A stretch of DNA of 6,384 nt. Source: Oscillospiraceae bacterium (lineage in GTDB: Bacteria; Bacillota_A; Clostridia; Oscillospirales; Oscillospiraceae). How positions within the stretch are numbered: the first letter of the stretch is position 1; each line of letters starts with the position of its first letter. Positions 1-6,031 of the stretch are shown piece by piece. The stretch covers positions 1-6,384 of the forward strand of contig JAFYAB010000094.1 in the NCBI GenBank assembly GCA_017540945.1, written 5' to 3'. The notes beneath the pieces were generated by a model that was not told where the DNA came from, made no database searches, and saw nothing but the letters and a program-made list of their open reading frames with translations. The translations under genes and the position numbers were made by a program.

Positions 1-128
1 ATTTCAATTTCTTTCACAAAAAAACACCTCACAATATTGATTCGGATTACTATCCGTAGCAACATTATAACAGGTGCTGATCGTAAAAGATTATCCCGAA
101 AACTTTTTTCAAATATGCTCATTTTTCA
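1..128. other. AT-rich non-coding flank, no gene assigned
   Basis: This stretch is visibly richer in A and T than everything to its right. All three forward frames are open at the left edge. One closes with a TGA at 38-40 and one with a TAG at 57-59, so the tail of an upstream plus-strand gene may end here, but neither short peptide is recognisable. The third frame stays open and runs into the methyltransferase fragment; its residues here resemble nothing in that family and there is no ribosome binding site, so I treat it as non-coding. A small hairpin (CGGAT at 43-47, ATCCG at 52-56, 4-base loop) and one copy of TTATCCCGAA (91-100) lie inside. The plus-strand terminator just downstream fits this being the 3' flank of a gene outside the window. 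Confidence 0.5.
91..100 (+). repeat. Isolated copy of 10-mer TTATCCCGAA
   Basis: This is the first of four exact copies of TTATCCCGAA (either orientation) within the first 200 bases. Its context, GATTATCCCGAAA at 89-101, is identical over 13 bases to the copy at 178-190. It lies outside the terminator, about 63 bases before the next copy. Repetition of such a specific word suggests a protein-binding or recombination site rather than chance; the function is unknown. Confidence 0.6.
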
Positions 129-165
129 AGGCCTCCCGGTTATTTTTCGGGGGGCCTCGCTTTTT
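129..165 (+). terminator. Rho-independent terminator
   Basis: A 10-bp stem pairs AGGCCTCCCG (129-138) with CGGGGGGCCT (148-157). Nine pairs are Watson-Crick and one is a T-G wobble. The loop is 9 bases (139-147), and CGC plus five T's (161-165) follow. The T run lies only on the plus-strand 3' side, so it terminates rightward transcription, presumably of a gene left of the window. It lies inside the long open frame that continues into the methyltransferase fragment, which argues that the frame upstream of about 200 is not real coding sequence. It would also shield the following genes from upstream read-through. Confidence 0.75.
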
Positions 166-200
166 CGGGATAACTCTGATTATCCCGAAATTCGGGATAA
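164..200. repeat. Cluster of three alternating inverted 10-bp repeats
   Basis: TTCGGGATAA (164-173), its exact reverse complement TTATCCCGAA (180-189), and TTCGGGATAA again (191-200) stand side by side. The first pair has a 6-base spacer (CTCTGA) and makes a 26-bp palindrome-like unit, the geometry of core sites for tyrosine recombinases (two roughly 10-12 bp arms around 6-8 bp, as in dif). The second pair is separated by a single A. The last repeat ends exactly where recognisable methyltransferase sequence starts. I infer a recombination, attachment or element-end site; no recombinase gene is in the window to confirm this. Operator DNA for a dimeric repressor is the main alternative. Confidence 0.6.
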
Positions 201-201
201 C

Positions 202-1149
202 CAGTCCTTTTCAATCGCTGGACGGCGGGGCGGCTTCTCTGATACTCGAGGAACCCTGTTCTTTGAAATCGCTCGACTGGCTGCCGAGAAACGACCTCAC
301 TATTTGCTCCTTGAAAACGTACCCGGCCTGCTATCGCATGACACGGGCAGGACGTTTCAGACAATCCTCAACACGCTGGATGAATTGGGGTACGATGTCG
401 CATGGCAAGTGCTTAACAGCAAGGATTTCGGCGTCCCGCAATCCCGCAATCGGGTGTATATTGTCGGATATCTTAGAGACGGATGTGCCGGCGAGGTACT
501 TGCTTTCAACCAGGCAAGTCCGTCGGCTCTTTCCGAGATCGGAAAACACCCAGAAGGAAGCCGGGTCTACGACTCCAACGGCCTGAGCTGTACTTTGGCA
601 GCCAACTGCGGAGGCTTCGGCGGGAAAACCGGTATGTACGCTGTGCCGGTTATCTGCAAAACCAGACTCGGTTACCACACAGCTTTTGTCGGAGACGGCA
701 ACGGCCTTATCCTCGCGGGACAGGATCCCGCAGGAAACCGCGCCTGTTTCGTGGATCTGAATGAGAATCCTGCTTTCACGGACATTGCCCGCTGTATCAC
801 GGCAAGGCAGGATGCTGGTGTCGGATCGCACCCCAGAGAACGGTCCGGCGTCTTCCAAGAGATCCGGGAGGGCGAGCACGACGGCAAGTTCGTGCTCATC
901 GTCACAGATGCTGACGGCGAAGTCCACCATGGCGTCATCCGCAAGCTGACTCCGAGAGAGTGCTGGCGGCTGCAAGGCTTTACCGACGAACAATTCAATA
1001 AGGTCGCAGCCCTCGGCTTATCGGACGGGCGGCTCTACAAAATGGCGGGAAACGCGGTCAGCGTTCCCGTCATTTCCGCATTAGGCAGAAGAATCAAGGA
1101 AATAGACGCCACTGGCGTCGGAAAGGAAGAACTATGCCAAATCACGTAA
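202..1149 (+). pseudogene. C5-cytosine DNA methyltransferase, 5'-truncated fragment
   Basis: This is the C-terminal two-thirds of a Dcm-type DNA (cytosine-5) methyltransferase, which methylates cytosine using S-adenosylmethionine. Sequence typical of the family begins at QSFSIAGRRGGF, meaning the Q of the catalytic PCQ motif; the preceding residues are DN instead of PC, and motif I (FxGxGG, SAM binding) is absent. Later motifs are intact: ENVPGLLS (motif VI, codons from 313), QSRNRVYIVG (motif VIII), a long target-recognition region, RKLTPRECWRLQGF (motif IX) and GNAVSVPV (motif X). The frame is open back to a TTG at 37 and beyond, but that part contains a terminator and repeats and has no ribosome binding site. 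Without Cys and motif I it cannot be catalytic. Its last 16 bases overlap the next gene, as in an accessory operon of a conjugative element or prophage. Confidence 0.85.
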
Positions 1150-2165
1150 CGAACAACCTTACTTTTCACGGCGATCCGGATGCCATTCAGCGGATGCTGG
1201 AGGCCGTCAAGAGTGACGAGGAGGGTTTCGGCTCCATCGACTTCAACAAGCTCATCCCCATGCCGAAGGAACTGAACATTGAGTCCGGCAGCCGTACCAC
1301 GGAGGGGATTAAGCTCTACAACGCTTTTCTGGAGATCTACAAGTTAGGTCACGAAGGCAAGGTGGATCTGTTCTCCATCCCCGAGCAGAGTGAAAAGGCC
1401 TTCCTCGATATGAGGAAGGATATCGACAAGAAAACATGGGCTTTGGGCAGGGCCGCCTGCCGGAATATCCAGCTATTTGGCCACCCCACCTGGTACTCCT
1501 GGTGTACCTGCAATTGGGGGACCAAGTGGAACGCCTATGATTTCAGCAGTGACGGGAACAACCTGTCCTTCCATACGGCCTGGTCAGCGCCCTTCCCCGT
1601 GATCCGGAAGCTCGCCGAGCTGTTCCCGGAGATTGGGATCACCCACGAGTGGGCCGACGAAGATATTGGCCACAACTGCGGCAGAGATATTTACAGCGAC
1701 GGCAAGCTGACGGACGAGTTCATTCCTGCAGATGGCAGGGAAGCCTATGAGTATTCCGCCTCCGTCTTGGGCGAGGATCTATCTGACTTCGGTCTGGTTC
1801 TCAACGCCGACGAAACGGACTATATCTGGGCCGGCAGCAATCAGTACGAGGTCATGGAATTTCTCGGTCAACGGGTTCTCCATTCGGATATGGAGATGGG
1901 CCTCTCTGAAATCCCTCTGGGGATGTATCTCTACCATCTGGGAACCACGGACAACCGGGACCGCTACGATTCCGTCTCCGTGGTTCGTCCGGAGAACTTC
2001 GGCGGCTCCATCGTCACCTTGGAGCCCATCGAGCTGGGGTCAGACGGGGTGCGTCAACTGGCGGAGGACGAGGGCCCGCGGCTTACCTGCGATAAGCTGA
2101 CCATGGAGGAGCTTATGCAGGAGAGCATTTCGGAAGATGAAAGTCTGGGAGGAATGAATCTGTGA
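1134..2165 (+). CDS. Api92-like/DUF1281-type mobile-element protein
   Basis: This 343-aa protein has no known biochemical function. Its start, MPNHVTNNLTFHGD, followed by FNKLIPMP (about 37-44) and WGTKWNAYDF with HTAWSAPFPVIRKLAELFPE (about 128-167), is typical of the DUF1281/Api92-like family with ferredoxin-like folds found in phages, plasmids and ICEs. The C-terminal part (about 255-330, with YLYHLGTTD and GGSIVTLEPIELG) resembles the LPD28-type polyvalent-protein domain often seen in Firmicute conjugative elements. The domain calls come from recall, not a search. The start is supported by AAAGGAAG (1122-1129) four bases ahead of the ATG. It overlaps the methyltransferase end by 16 bases and the next start by 4 bases (GTGA), so translation is probably coupled. 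There is no signal peptide or membrane segment, so it is likely cytoplasmic. The frame appears intact. Confidence 0.75.
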   Translation: MPNHVTNNLTFHGDPDAIQRMLEAVKSDEEGFGSIDFNKLIPMPKELNIESGSRTTEGIKLYNAFLEIYKLGHEGKVDLFSIPEQSEKAFLDMRKDIDKKTWALGRAACRNIQLFGHPTWYSWCTCNWGTKWNAYDFSSDGNNLSFHTAWSAPFPVIRKLAELFPEIGITHEWADEDIGHNCGRDIYSDGKLTDEFIPADGREAYEYSASVLGEDLSDFGLVLNADETDYIWAGSNQYEVMEFLGQRVLHSDMEMGLSEIPLGMYLYHLGTTDNRDRYDSVSVVRPENFGGSIVTLEPIELGSDGVRQLAEDEGPRLTCDKLTMEELMQESISEDESLGGMNL

Positions 2166-2224
2166 GCATCAGAAGAATCACCACGGACGAGCTACGCCGG
2201 ATGAACGGTCAGGAAGCCCTGATC
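2162..2224 (+). pseudogene. 5' remnant of an ICE-type gene fused to the transporter
   Basis: About 21 codons beginning at GTG 2162 belong with the upstream mobile-element operon. The start overlaps the stop of the preceding gene as GTGA, and the peptide is a charged, soluble-looking leader unlike any permease N-terminus. From memory, proteins with this start in Firmicute ICEs continue after the EALI residues with a Gly/Cys-rich LQGCGG-like sequence; here they continue with transporter sequence instead. GCCCTGATC (2216-2224) could be shared by both parents, which would explain the in-frame join by short homology. The rest of this gene is absent from the window. Confidence 0.5.
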
Positions 2225-3259
2225 GGCGGCATCGTCACCAAGTTCGCCAAGACCGAGCGGAGTCTCATCATCGCCATCATGCTGATCGTGGGCCTCATGA
2301 GCGGCGTCCTGTCCAACACCGGCACCGCCGCCGTGCTGATCCCCGTGGTCATCGGCATCTCCGCCAAGTCCGGCTTCAAGCGCTCCCGCCTTCTGATGCC
2401 TCTGGTCTTCGCGGCGGCCATGGGCGGTAACCTCTCCCTCATCGGCGCCCCCGGCAACATGATCGCCCAGACCACTCTGGAGCCTGTGGGCCTCAAGTTC
2501 GGCTTCTTTGAGTACGCCATCGTGGGCCTGCCCATTCTGCTGGTGGGCATCCTGTTCTACGCCACCATCGGCCACAAGCTGCTGCCCAACCATGACGTGA
2601 AGGACGACGATTCCGTCTTCGATGAGCAGAAGGATTTCAGCAAGGTCCCCAAGTGGAAGAAGATCCTCTCCCTGGTGATCCTGGTGCTGACATTGCTTGC
2701 CATGATCTTTGAAGAGCAGATCGGCGTGAAGCTGGCCATCTCTGGCTGCGTAGGCGCCATCCTGCTGATTCTCACCGGCGTCATCTCCGAGAAGGAGGCC
2801 ATCAAGTCCATCGACATGAAGACCATCTTCCTCTTCGGCGGCACCCTGTCCCTGGCGGAGGCCCTGGACAAGTCCGGCGCCGGCAAGATGATCGCGGACG
2901 CAGTCATCGGCCTGCTGGGCGCCAACCCCTCTCCGCTGCTGCTGACCTTCGTGGTGTTCATCCTCTGCTGCGTCATGACCAACTTTATGTCCAACACCGC
3001 CACCACCGCTCTGATGGCTCCCATCTGCCTGTCCATCGCCCAGGGCATGGGGGCGGACCCCCGGGCCGTGCTGATGGCCTGTGTCATCGGCGGCTCCTGC
3101 GCCTACGCCACCCCCATCGGCATGCCTGCCAACACCATGGTGGTGGGCGCCGGCAACTACACCTTCATGGACTACGTGAAATCCGGCCTGCCCCTGATTG
3201 TGATTGCCACTGTGGTGAGCATGATCATTCTCCCCATCGCCTTCCCCTTCTTCCCCTGA
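2162..3259 (+). CDS. DASS/SLC13-type anion transporter, N-terminus replaced by mobile-element gene start
   Basis: From about residue 21 this is a divalent anion:Na+ symporter (DASS/SLC13, CitT-like) permease for dicarboxylates; with ttdAB next to it, tartrate or tartrate/succinate exchange is the likely substrate. Both family SNT motifs are present: SNTGTAAVLIP at 51-61 and SNTATTALMAP at 277-287. Repeated hydrophobic segments follow (about 34-66, 77-100, 115-136, 169-184, 191-208, 258-275, 343-362), and the C-terminus looks complete. The first 20 or so residues (MSIRRITTDELRRMNGQ onward) are hydrophilic and match, from recall, the start of a small protein common in Firmicute conjugative elements. 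The join is in frame near 2216-2224. Family members are usually above 400 aa; at 365 aa with foreign sequence in front, the first helices before the first SNT motif are missing. It starts at GTG, overlapping the previous stop by 4 bases. Transport activity is doubtful. Confidence 0.8.
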   Translation: MSIRRITTDELRRMNGQEALIGGIVTKFAKTERSLIIAIMLIVGLMSGVLSNTGTAAVLIPVVIGISAKSGFKRSRLLMPLVFAAAMGGNLSLIGAPGNMIAQTTLEPVGLKFGFFEYAIVGLPILLVGILFYATIGHKLLPNHDVKDDDSVFDEQKDFSKVPKWKKILSLVILVLTLLAMIFEEQIGVKLAISGCVGAILLILTGVISEKEAIKSIDMKTIFLFGGTLSLAEALDKSGAGKMIADAVIGLLGANPSPLLLTFVVFILCCVMTNFMSNTATTALMAPICLSIAQGMGADPRAVLMACVIGGSCAYATPIGMPANTMVVGAGNYTFMDYVKSGLPLIVIATVVSMIILPIAFPFFP

Positions 3260-3302
3260 GTCCGTACACAAACCCCATCTGATATAGGAGGTACATACTA
3301 TC

Positions 3303-4202
3303 ATGACCAAAGAAGCGCAAGTTCAGAAAATGACCGACATGATGGCCAAGTTCGTGGGCTACACCGGGAAGAAGCTTCCCGACGACGTGATCGCCAAGCT
3401 GGAGGAGCTCCGCTCCAAGGAGGACAGCCCCCTGGCCAAGGTCATCTACGACACCATGTTCCGCAACCAGGAGCTGGCGGTGAAGCTGGACCGTCCCTCC
3501 TGCCAGGACACCGGCGTGCTGCAGTTCTGGCTCAAGTGCGGCACCGGCTTCCCCCTGATCAACGAGCTGGAGGGCCTGCTCAAAGAGGCTGTGGTGAAGG
3601 CCACCTTCGCCACCCCCCTGCGCCACAACTCCGTGGAGACCTTTGACGAGTACAACACCGGCAAGAACGTGGGCAAGGGTACGCCCACCGTCTGGTGGGA
3701 CATCGTTCCCAACTGGGACGGCTGCGAGATCTACACCTACATGGCCGGCGGCGGCTGCACCCTGCCCGGCAACGCCACCGTACTGATGCCCGGCGAGGGC
3801 TACGAGGGCGTCACCAAGTTCGTCCTGGACCGGATGACCTCCTACGGCCTCAACGCCTGCCCCCCGCTGCTGGTGGGCGTGGGCGTGGCCACCTCCGTGG
3901 AGACCGCGGCCCTGCTGTCCAAGAAGGCCCTCATGCGGCCCATCGGCTCCCACAATGAGAACGAGCGAGCCGCCAAGATGGAGAAGCTGCTGGAGGACGG
4001 CATCAACGCCATCGGCCTGGGCCCTCAGGGCATGGGCGGCAAGTACTCCGTCATGGGCGTGCACATCGAGAACACCGCCCGTCACCCCTCCGCCATCGGC
4101 GTGGCCGTCAACGTGGGCTGCTGGAGCCACCGCAGAGGCCACATCATCTTCGATAAGGACCTGAACTACACCATCACCACCCATTCGGGCTGCGTGCTCT
4201 GA
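3303..4202 (+). CDS. ttdA: L(+)-tartrate dehydratase, alpha subunit
   Basis: This is the alpha subunit of class I, iron-sulfur L(+)-tartrate dehydratase (EC 4.2.1.32), which with TtdB dehydrates L-tartrate to oxaloacetate in the cytoplasm. It has 299 aa, close to the 303 aa of E. coli TtdA, and follows it nearly end to end: RPSCQDTG (64-71), PLRHN (105-109), YMAGGGCTLPG (146-156), VLMPSEGYEG-like VLMPGEGYEG (160-169), NACPPLLVGVG (184-194), GPQGMGG (240-246) and GCWSHRRG (272-279). Cys67, Cys186 and Cys273 correspond to the 4Fe-4S ligands, and the first two keep the E. coli spacing. An AGGAGGT site at 3286-3292 lies 10 bases before the ATG. It is followed 24 bases later by ttdB and preceded 43 bases earlier by the transporter. 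The related two-subunit fumarase is the alternative, but the beta-subunit motifs favour tartrate. The cluster makes the enzyme oxygen-sensitive, fitting an anaerobe. Confidence 0.88.
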   Translation: MTKEAQVQKMTDMMAKFVGYTGKKLPDDVIAKLEELRSKEDSPLAKVIYDTMFRNQELAVKLDRPSCQDTGVLQFWLKCGTGFPLINELEGLLKEAVVKATFATPLRHNSVETFDEYNTGKNVGKGTPTVWWDIVPNWDGCEIYTYMAGGGCTLPGNATVLMPGEGYEGVTKFVLDRMTSYGLNACPPLLVGVGVATSVETAALLSKKALMRPIGSHNENERAAKMEKLLEDGINAIGLGPQGMGGKYSVMGVHIENTARHPSAIGVAVNVGCWSHRRGHIIFDKDLNYTITTHSGCVL

Positions 4203-4226
4203 TCGGCGAACAAGGAGGATATTACA

Positions 4227-4853
4227 ATGGTTGAAATCAAGGACGGCAAGAAGATCCTCACCACCCCCATCTCCGCCGAGGATCTGAAGGACATTCACAT
4301 CGGCGACATCATCTACCTCAACGGAAGCCTCACCACCTGCCGGGACGTGGCCCATCGCCGCGTGGTGGAGGAGGGGAGAGAGATCCCCGTGGACGTGCGG
4401 AACAACGCCATCCTCCACGCGGGCCCCATCATCCGCCCCCTGGAGAACGACAAGTTCGAGATGGTCTCCGTGGGACCCACCACCTCCATGCGGATGGAGA
4501 AGTTCGAGTATGAGTTCGTCAAGACCACCGGCGTCCGGGTCATCGTTGGCAAGGGCGGCATGAAGGAAAACACCGCCGCCGCCTGCAAGGACTTCGGCTG
4601 CATCCACTGCGTCATCCCCGCGGGCAACGCTGTGGTGGCTGCGGTTTGCGTGGAGGAGATCGAGCGGGCCGAATGGCGGGACCTGGGCATGCCCGAGACC
4701 CTGTGGAACTGCCGGGTCAAGGAGTTCGGGCCTCTGATTGTTTCCATCGACGCCGAGGGCCGCAACTATTTTGAAGAGAAAAAGGTGGAGTACAACCGCC
4801 GCAAGGACGAGCAGATCGCCCTCATCAGCAAGCAGGTGGGCTTCATCAAGTAA
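4227..4853 (+). CDS. ttdB: L(+)-tartrate dehydratase, beta subunit
   Basis: This is the beta subunit, which supplies the swivelling domain that completes the tartrate dehydratase active site with TtdA. It has 208 aa against 201 in E. coli TtdB, with strong similarity: KKILTTPISAEDL (8-20), TTCRDVAHRR (36-45), HAGPI (64-68), VSVGPTTSMRM (81-91), GKGGM (108-112) and KEFGPLIVSID (165-175). The KEFGPLIVSID segment is typical of TtdB; fumarase beta subunits usually carry an EFPA-like segment there, so I prefer tartrate over fumarate as substrate. The ATG follows AAGGAGG (4212-4218) by 8 bases. Close spacing to ttdA indicates one transcript and equal subunit production. A hairpin follows 15 bases after the stop. 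Confidence 0.87.
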   Translation: MVEIKDGKKILTTPISAEDLKDIHIGDIIYLNGSLTTCRDVAHRRVVEEGREIPVDVRNNAILHAGPIIRPLENDKFEMVSVGPTTSMRMEKFEYEFVKTTGVRVIVGKGGMKENTAAACKDFGCIHCVIPAGNAVVAAVCVEEIERAEWRDLGMPETLWNCRVKEFGPLIVSIDAEGRNYFEEKKVEYNRRKDEQIALISKQVGFIK

Positions 4854-4868
4854 GGCCCCGGAAATACA

Positions 4869-4900
4869 GAAAAGAGGCAGTCCCCCTGCCTCTTTTCGCC
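4869..4900 (+). terminator. Intra-operon hairpin, possible partial terminator
   Basis: A perfect 12-bp inverted repeat pairs GAAAAGAGGCAG (4869-4880) with CTGCCTCTTTTC (4886-4897) around a 5-base loop. The GC core ends in four T's that also pair with the A's on the left arm, so it reads as a terminator in either direction. Only four T's and a following CGCC make it weak. Lying between ttdB and the dehydrogenase gene, 24 bases ahead of the latter's start, it could lower distal expression or protect the 3' end of the ttdAB message. Confidence 0.6.
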
Positions 4901-4907
4901 GTATCGG

Positions 4908-4914
4908 AAAGGAG
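4908..4914 (+). promoter_or_regulatory. Ribosome binding site setting the dehydrogenase start
   Basis: AAAGGAG lies 6 bases before the ATG at 4921. The frame is open further upstream to 4738, but that extension would overlap ttdB by over 100 bases and run through the hairpin. The family begins at the nucleotide-binding strand (RVAVIPGDGIGPEV), so 4921 is the right start. Confidence 0.8.
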
Positions 4915-4920
4915 AAATCC

Positions 4921-5991
4921 ATGAAAACTTACCGCGTTGCCGTGATCCCCGGGGACGGCATCGGCCCGGAGGTGATCCGGGAGGCCGTCAAGATCTTGAA
5001 CACCGCCGCGGAGCTGGACGGCGGCTTTCGCTTTGATTTTTCGGAGTACCCCTGGGGTTGTGAATACTACCTGAAAACCGGCGTCATGATGCCGGAGGAC
5101 GGGCTGGATCAGATCCGGGACTGCGACGCCATCCTCCTGGGGGCCGTGGGTTATCCCGGCGTGCCGGACCACGTCTCTCTGCGGGATCTGCTGCTGCGGA
5201 TCCGCCACGACTTCGACCAGTACGTGAATCTGCGGCCCGTGAAGCTGCTGCGGGGTGCCCCCTGCCCCATCCAGGGGAAGAGCCCCGGGGACATCGACAT
5301 GACCTTCATCCGGGAAAACAGCGAGGGCGAGTACAGCGGCCAGGGCGCCTGGCTCTACCCCAATACCCCCCAGGAGGTGGTGATCCAGGACGGCGTCTTC
5401 TCCCGGAAGGGCTGCGAGCGGATCATCCGCTACGCCTACGAGCTGGCCAAACGGGAGGGCAAGAGCCTCACCAGCGTCAGCAAAGGCAATGCCCTGAACT
5501 ACTCCATGGTCTTCTGGGATCAGATCTTCCGGGAGATTGCCCGGGAGTACCCGGAGGTGGAGACCCACTCCCTTCTGGTGGACGCGGCAGCCATGCTGAT
5601 GATCCGGAATCCGGAGCGCTTCCAGATCGTGGTGACCTCCAACCTCTTCGGAGACATCCTCACGGACCTGGGGGCCGCCATCTCCGGCGGCATGGGCCTG
5701 GCAGCGGGAGCAAACCTGGACCCGGAGCGCCGCTTCCCCTCCATGTTTGAGCCCATCCACGGTTCCGCCCCGGACATTGCGGGCCGGGGCATTGCAAACC
5801 CTCTGGCCTCCATCTGGGCAGCCGGCCAGTTGCTGGAGCACCTGGGTCATCCACGGTGGTACGGGCGGATCCTGGAGGTTATGGAGCAGCTGCTGACAGA
5901 GGGAAGCAGCCTGACCCCGGACCTGGGCGGCAGCGCCTCCACCTCCGCCTGCGGCGACGCATTTGCGGCCAGACTGCGGCAGGAGAATTGA
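4921..5991 (+). CDS. dmlA: D-malate/tartrate dehydrogenase (isocitrate/isopropylmalate dehydrogenase family)
   Basis: This 356-aa beta-decarboxylating dehydrogenase of the DmlA/TtuC branch oxidises D-malate to pyruvate and CO2 with NAD, and relatives also act on L- or meso-tartrate. E. coli DmlA has 361 aa and aligns throughout: IPGDGIGPEV (9-18), GAVGYPGVPDHVSL (74-87), FDQYVNLRPVKL (98-109), DIDMTFIRENSEGEYSG (124-140), SNLFGDILTDLG (240-251), FEPIHGSAPDIAG (276-288). The expected active-site set is present: Arg95, Arg105, Arg131, Tyr138, Lys188, and metal-binding Asp221, Asp245 and Asp249. The HVSL and FDQYVNLRP segments match the D-malate/tartrate branch rather than isopropylmalate dehydrogenase. 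It needs a divalent metal and is cytoplasmic. It sits 67 bases after ttdB with a hairpin between, and 40 bases before the malic enzyme gene. Whether D-malate or tartrate is preferred cannot be read from sequence; the name dmlA is by similarity. Confidence 0.82.
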   Translation: MKTYRVAVIPGDGIGPEVIREAVKILNTAAELDGGFRFDFSEYPWGCEYYLKTGVMMPEDGLDQIRDCDAILLGAVGYPGVPDHVSLRDLLLRIRHDFDQYVNLRPVKLLRGAPCPIQGKSPGDIDMTFIRENSEGEYSGQGAWLYPNTPQEVVIQDGVFSRKGCERIIRYAYELAKREGKSLTSVSKGNALNYSMVFWDQIFREIAREYPEVETHSLLVDAAAMLMIRNPERFQIVVTSNLFGDILTDLGAAISGGMGLAAGANLDPERRFPSMFEPIHGSAPDIAGRGIANPLASIWAAGQLLEHLGHPRWYGRILEVMEQLLTEGSSLTPDLGGSASTSACGDAFAARLRQEN

Positions 5992-6018
5992 CCGGCCCGG
6001 GAACAAGAAGAATACAAT

Positions 6019-6023
6019 GGGAG
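6019..6023 (+). promoter_or_regulatory. Ribosome binding site setting the malic enzyme start
   Basis: GGGAG lies 8 bases ahead of ATG 6032. An in-frame ATG at 6017 would add only MGAIA and has a poorer upstream match, so 6032 is preferred. Confidence 0.55.
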
Positions 6024-6031
6024 CGATTGCT

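Noticed and set aside
37..71. Possible promoter: TTGATT (37-42) and TATAAC (66-71)
   Set aside because: The spacer is 23 bases, too long for a normal sigma-70 type promoter, and a terminator follows before any gene.
1..200. CRISPR array
   Set aside because: The 10-mer copies alternate in orientation and are unevenly spaced; they lack the direct repeats and regular spacers of an array.
37..201. N-terminal extension of the methyltransferase frame from TTG 37
   Set aside because: It contains a terminator hairpin and inverted repeats, has no ribosome binding site and no methyltransferase motifs; the open frame is probably chance.
2192..3310. Minus-strand open frame opposite the transporter
   Set aside because: Its His/Asp/Gly/Gln-rich product mirrors the codon bias of the permease and shows no recognisable domain.
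3303..4853. Two-subunit fumarase instead of tartrate dehydratase
   Set aside because: Lengths and end-to-end motifs fit TtdA/TtdB better, especially KEFGPLIVSID in the beta subunit and the neighbouring D-malate/tartrate dehydrogenase. It is kept as an alternative, not excluded.
3225..4922. Long minus-strand open frame (565 codons) opposite ttdA and ttdB
   Set aside because: It is antisense to two clearly conserved enzymes, and its Gly/Val/His/Ala-rich low-complexity composition is what a high-GC third-position gene produces in the opposite frame.
4921..5991. 3-isopropylmalate dehydrogenase (leuB) or isocitrate dehydrogenase
   Set aside because: The HVSL and FDQYVNLRP segments match the D-malate/tartrate branch, and there are no leucine or TCA genes nearby.
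4846..6006. Minus-strand open frame opposite the dehydrogenase
   Set aside because: It is a shadow of a well-conserved gene with an intact active site on the plus strand.
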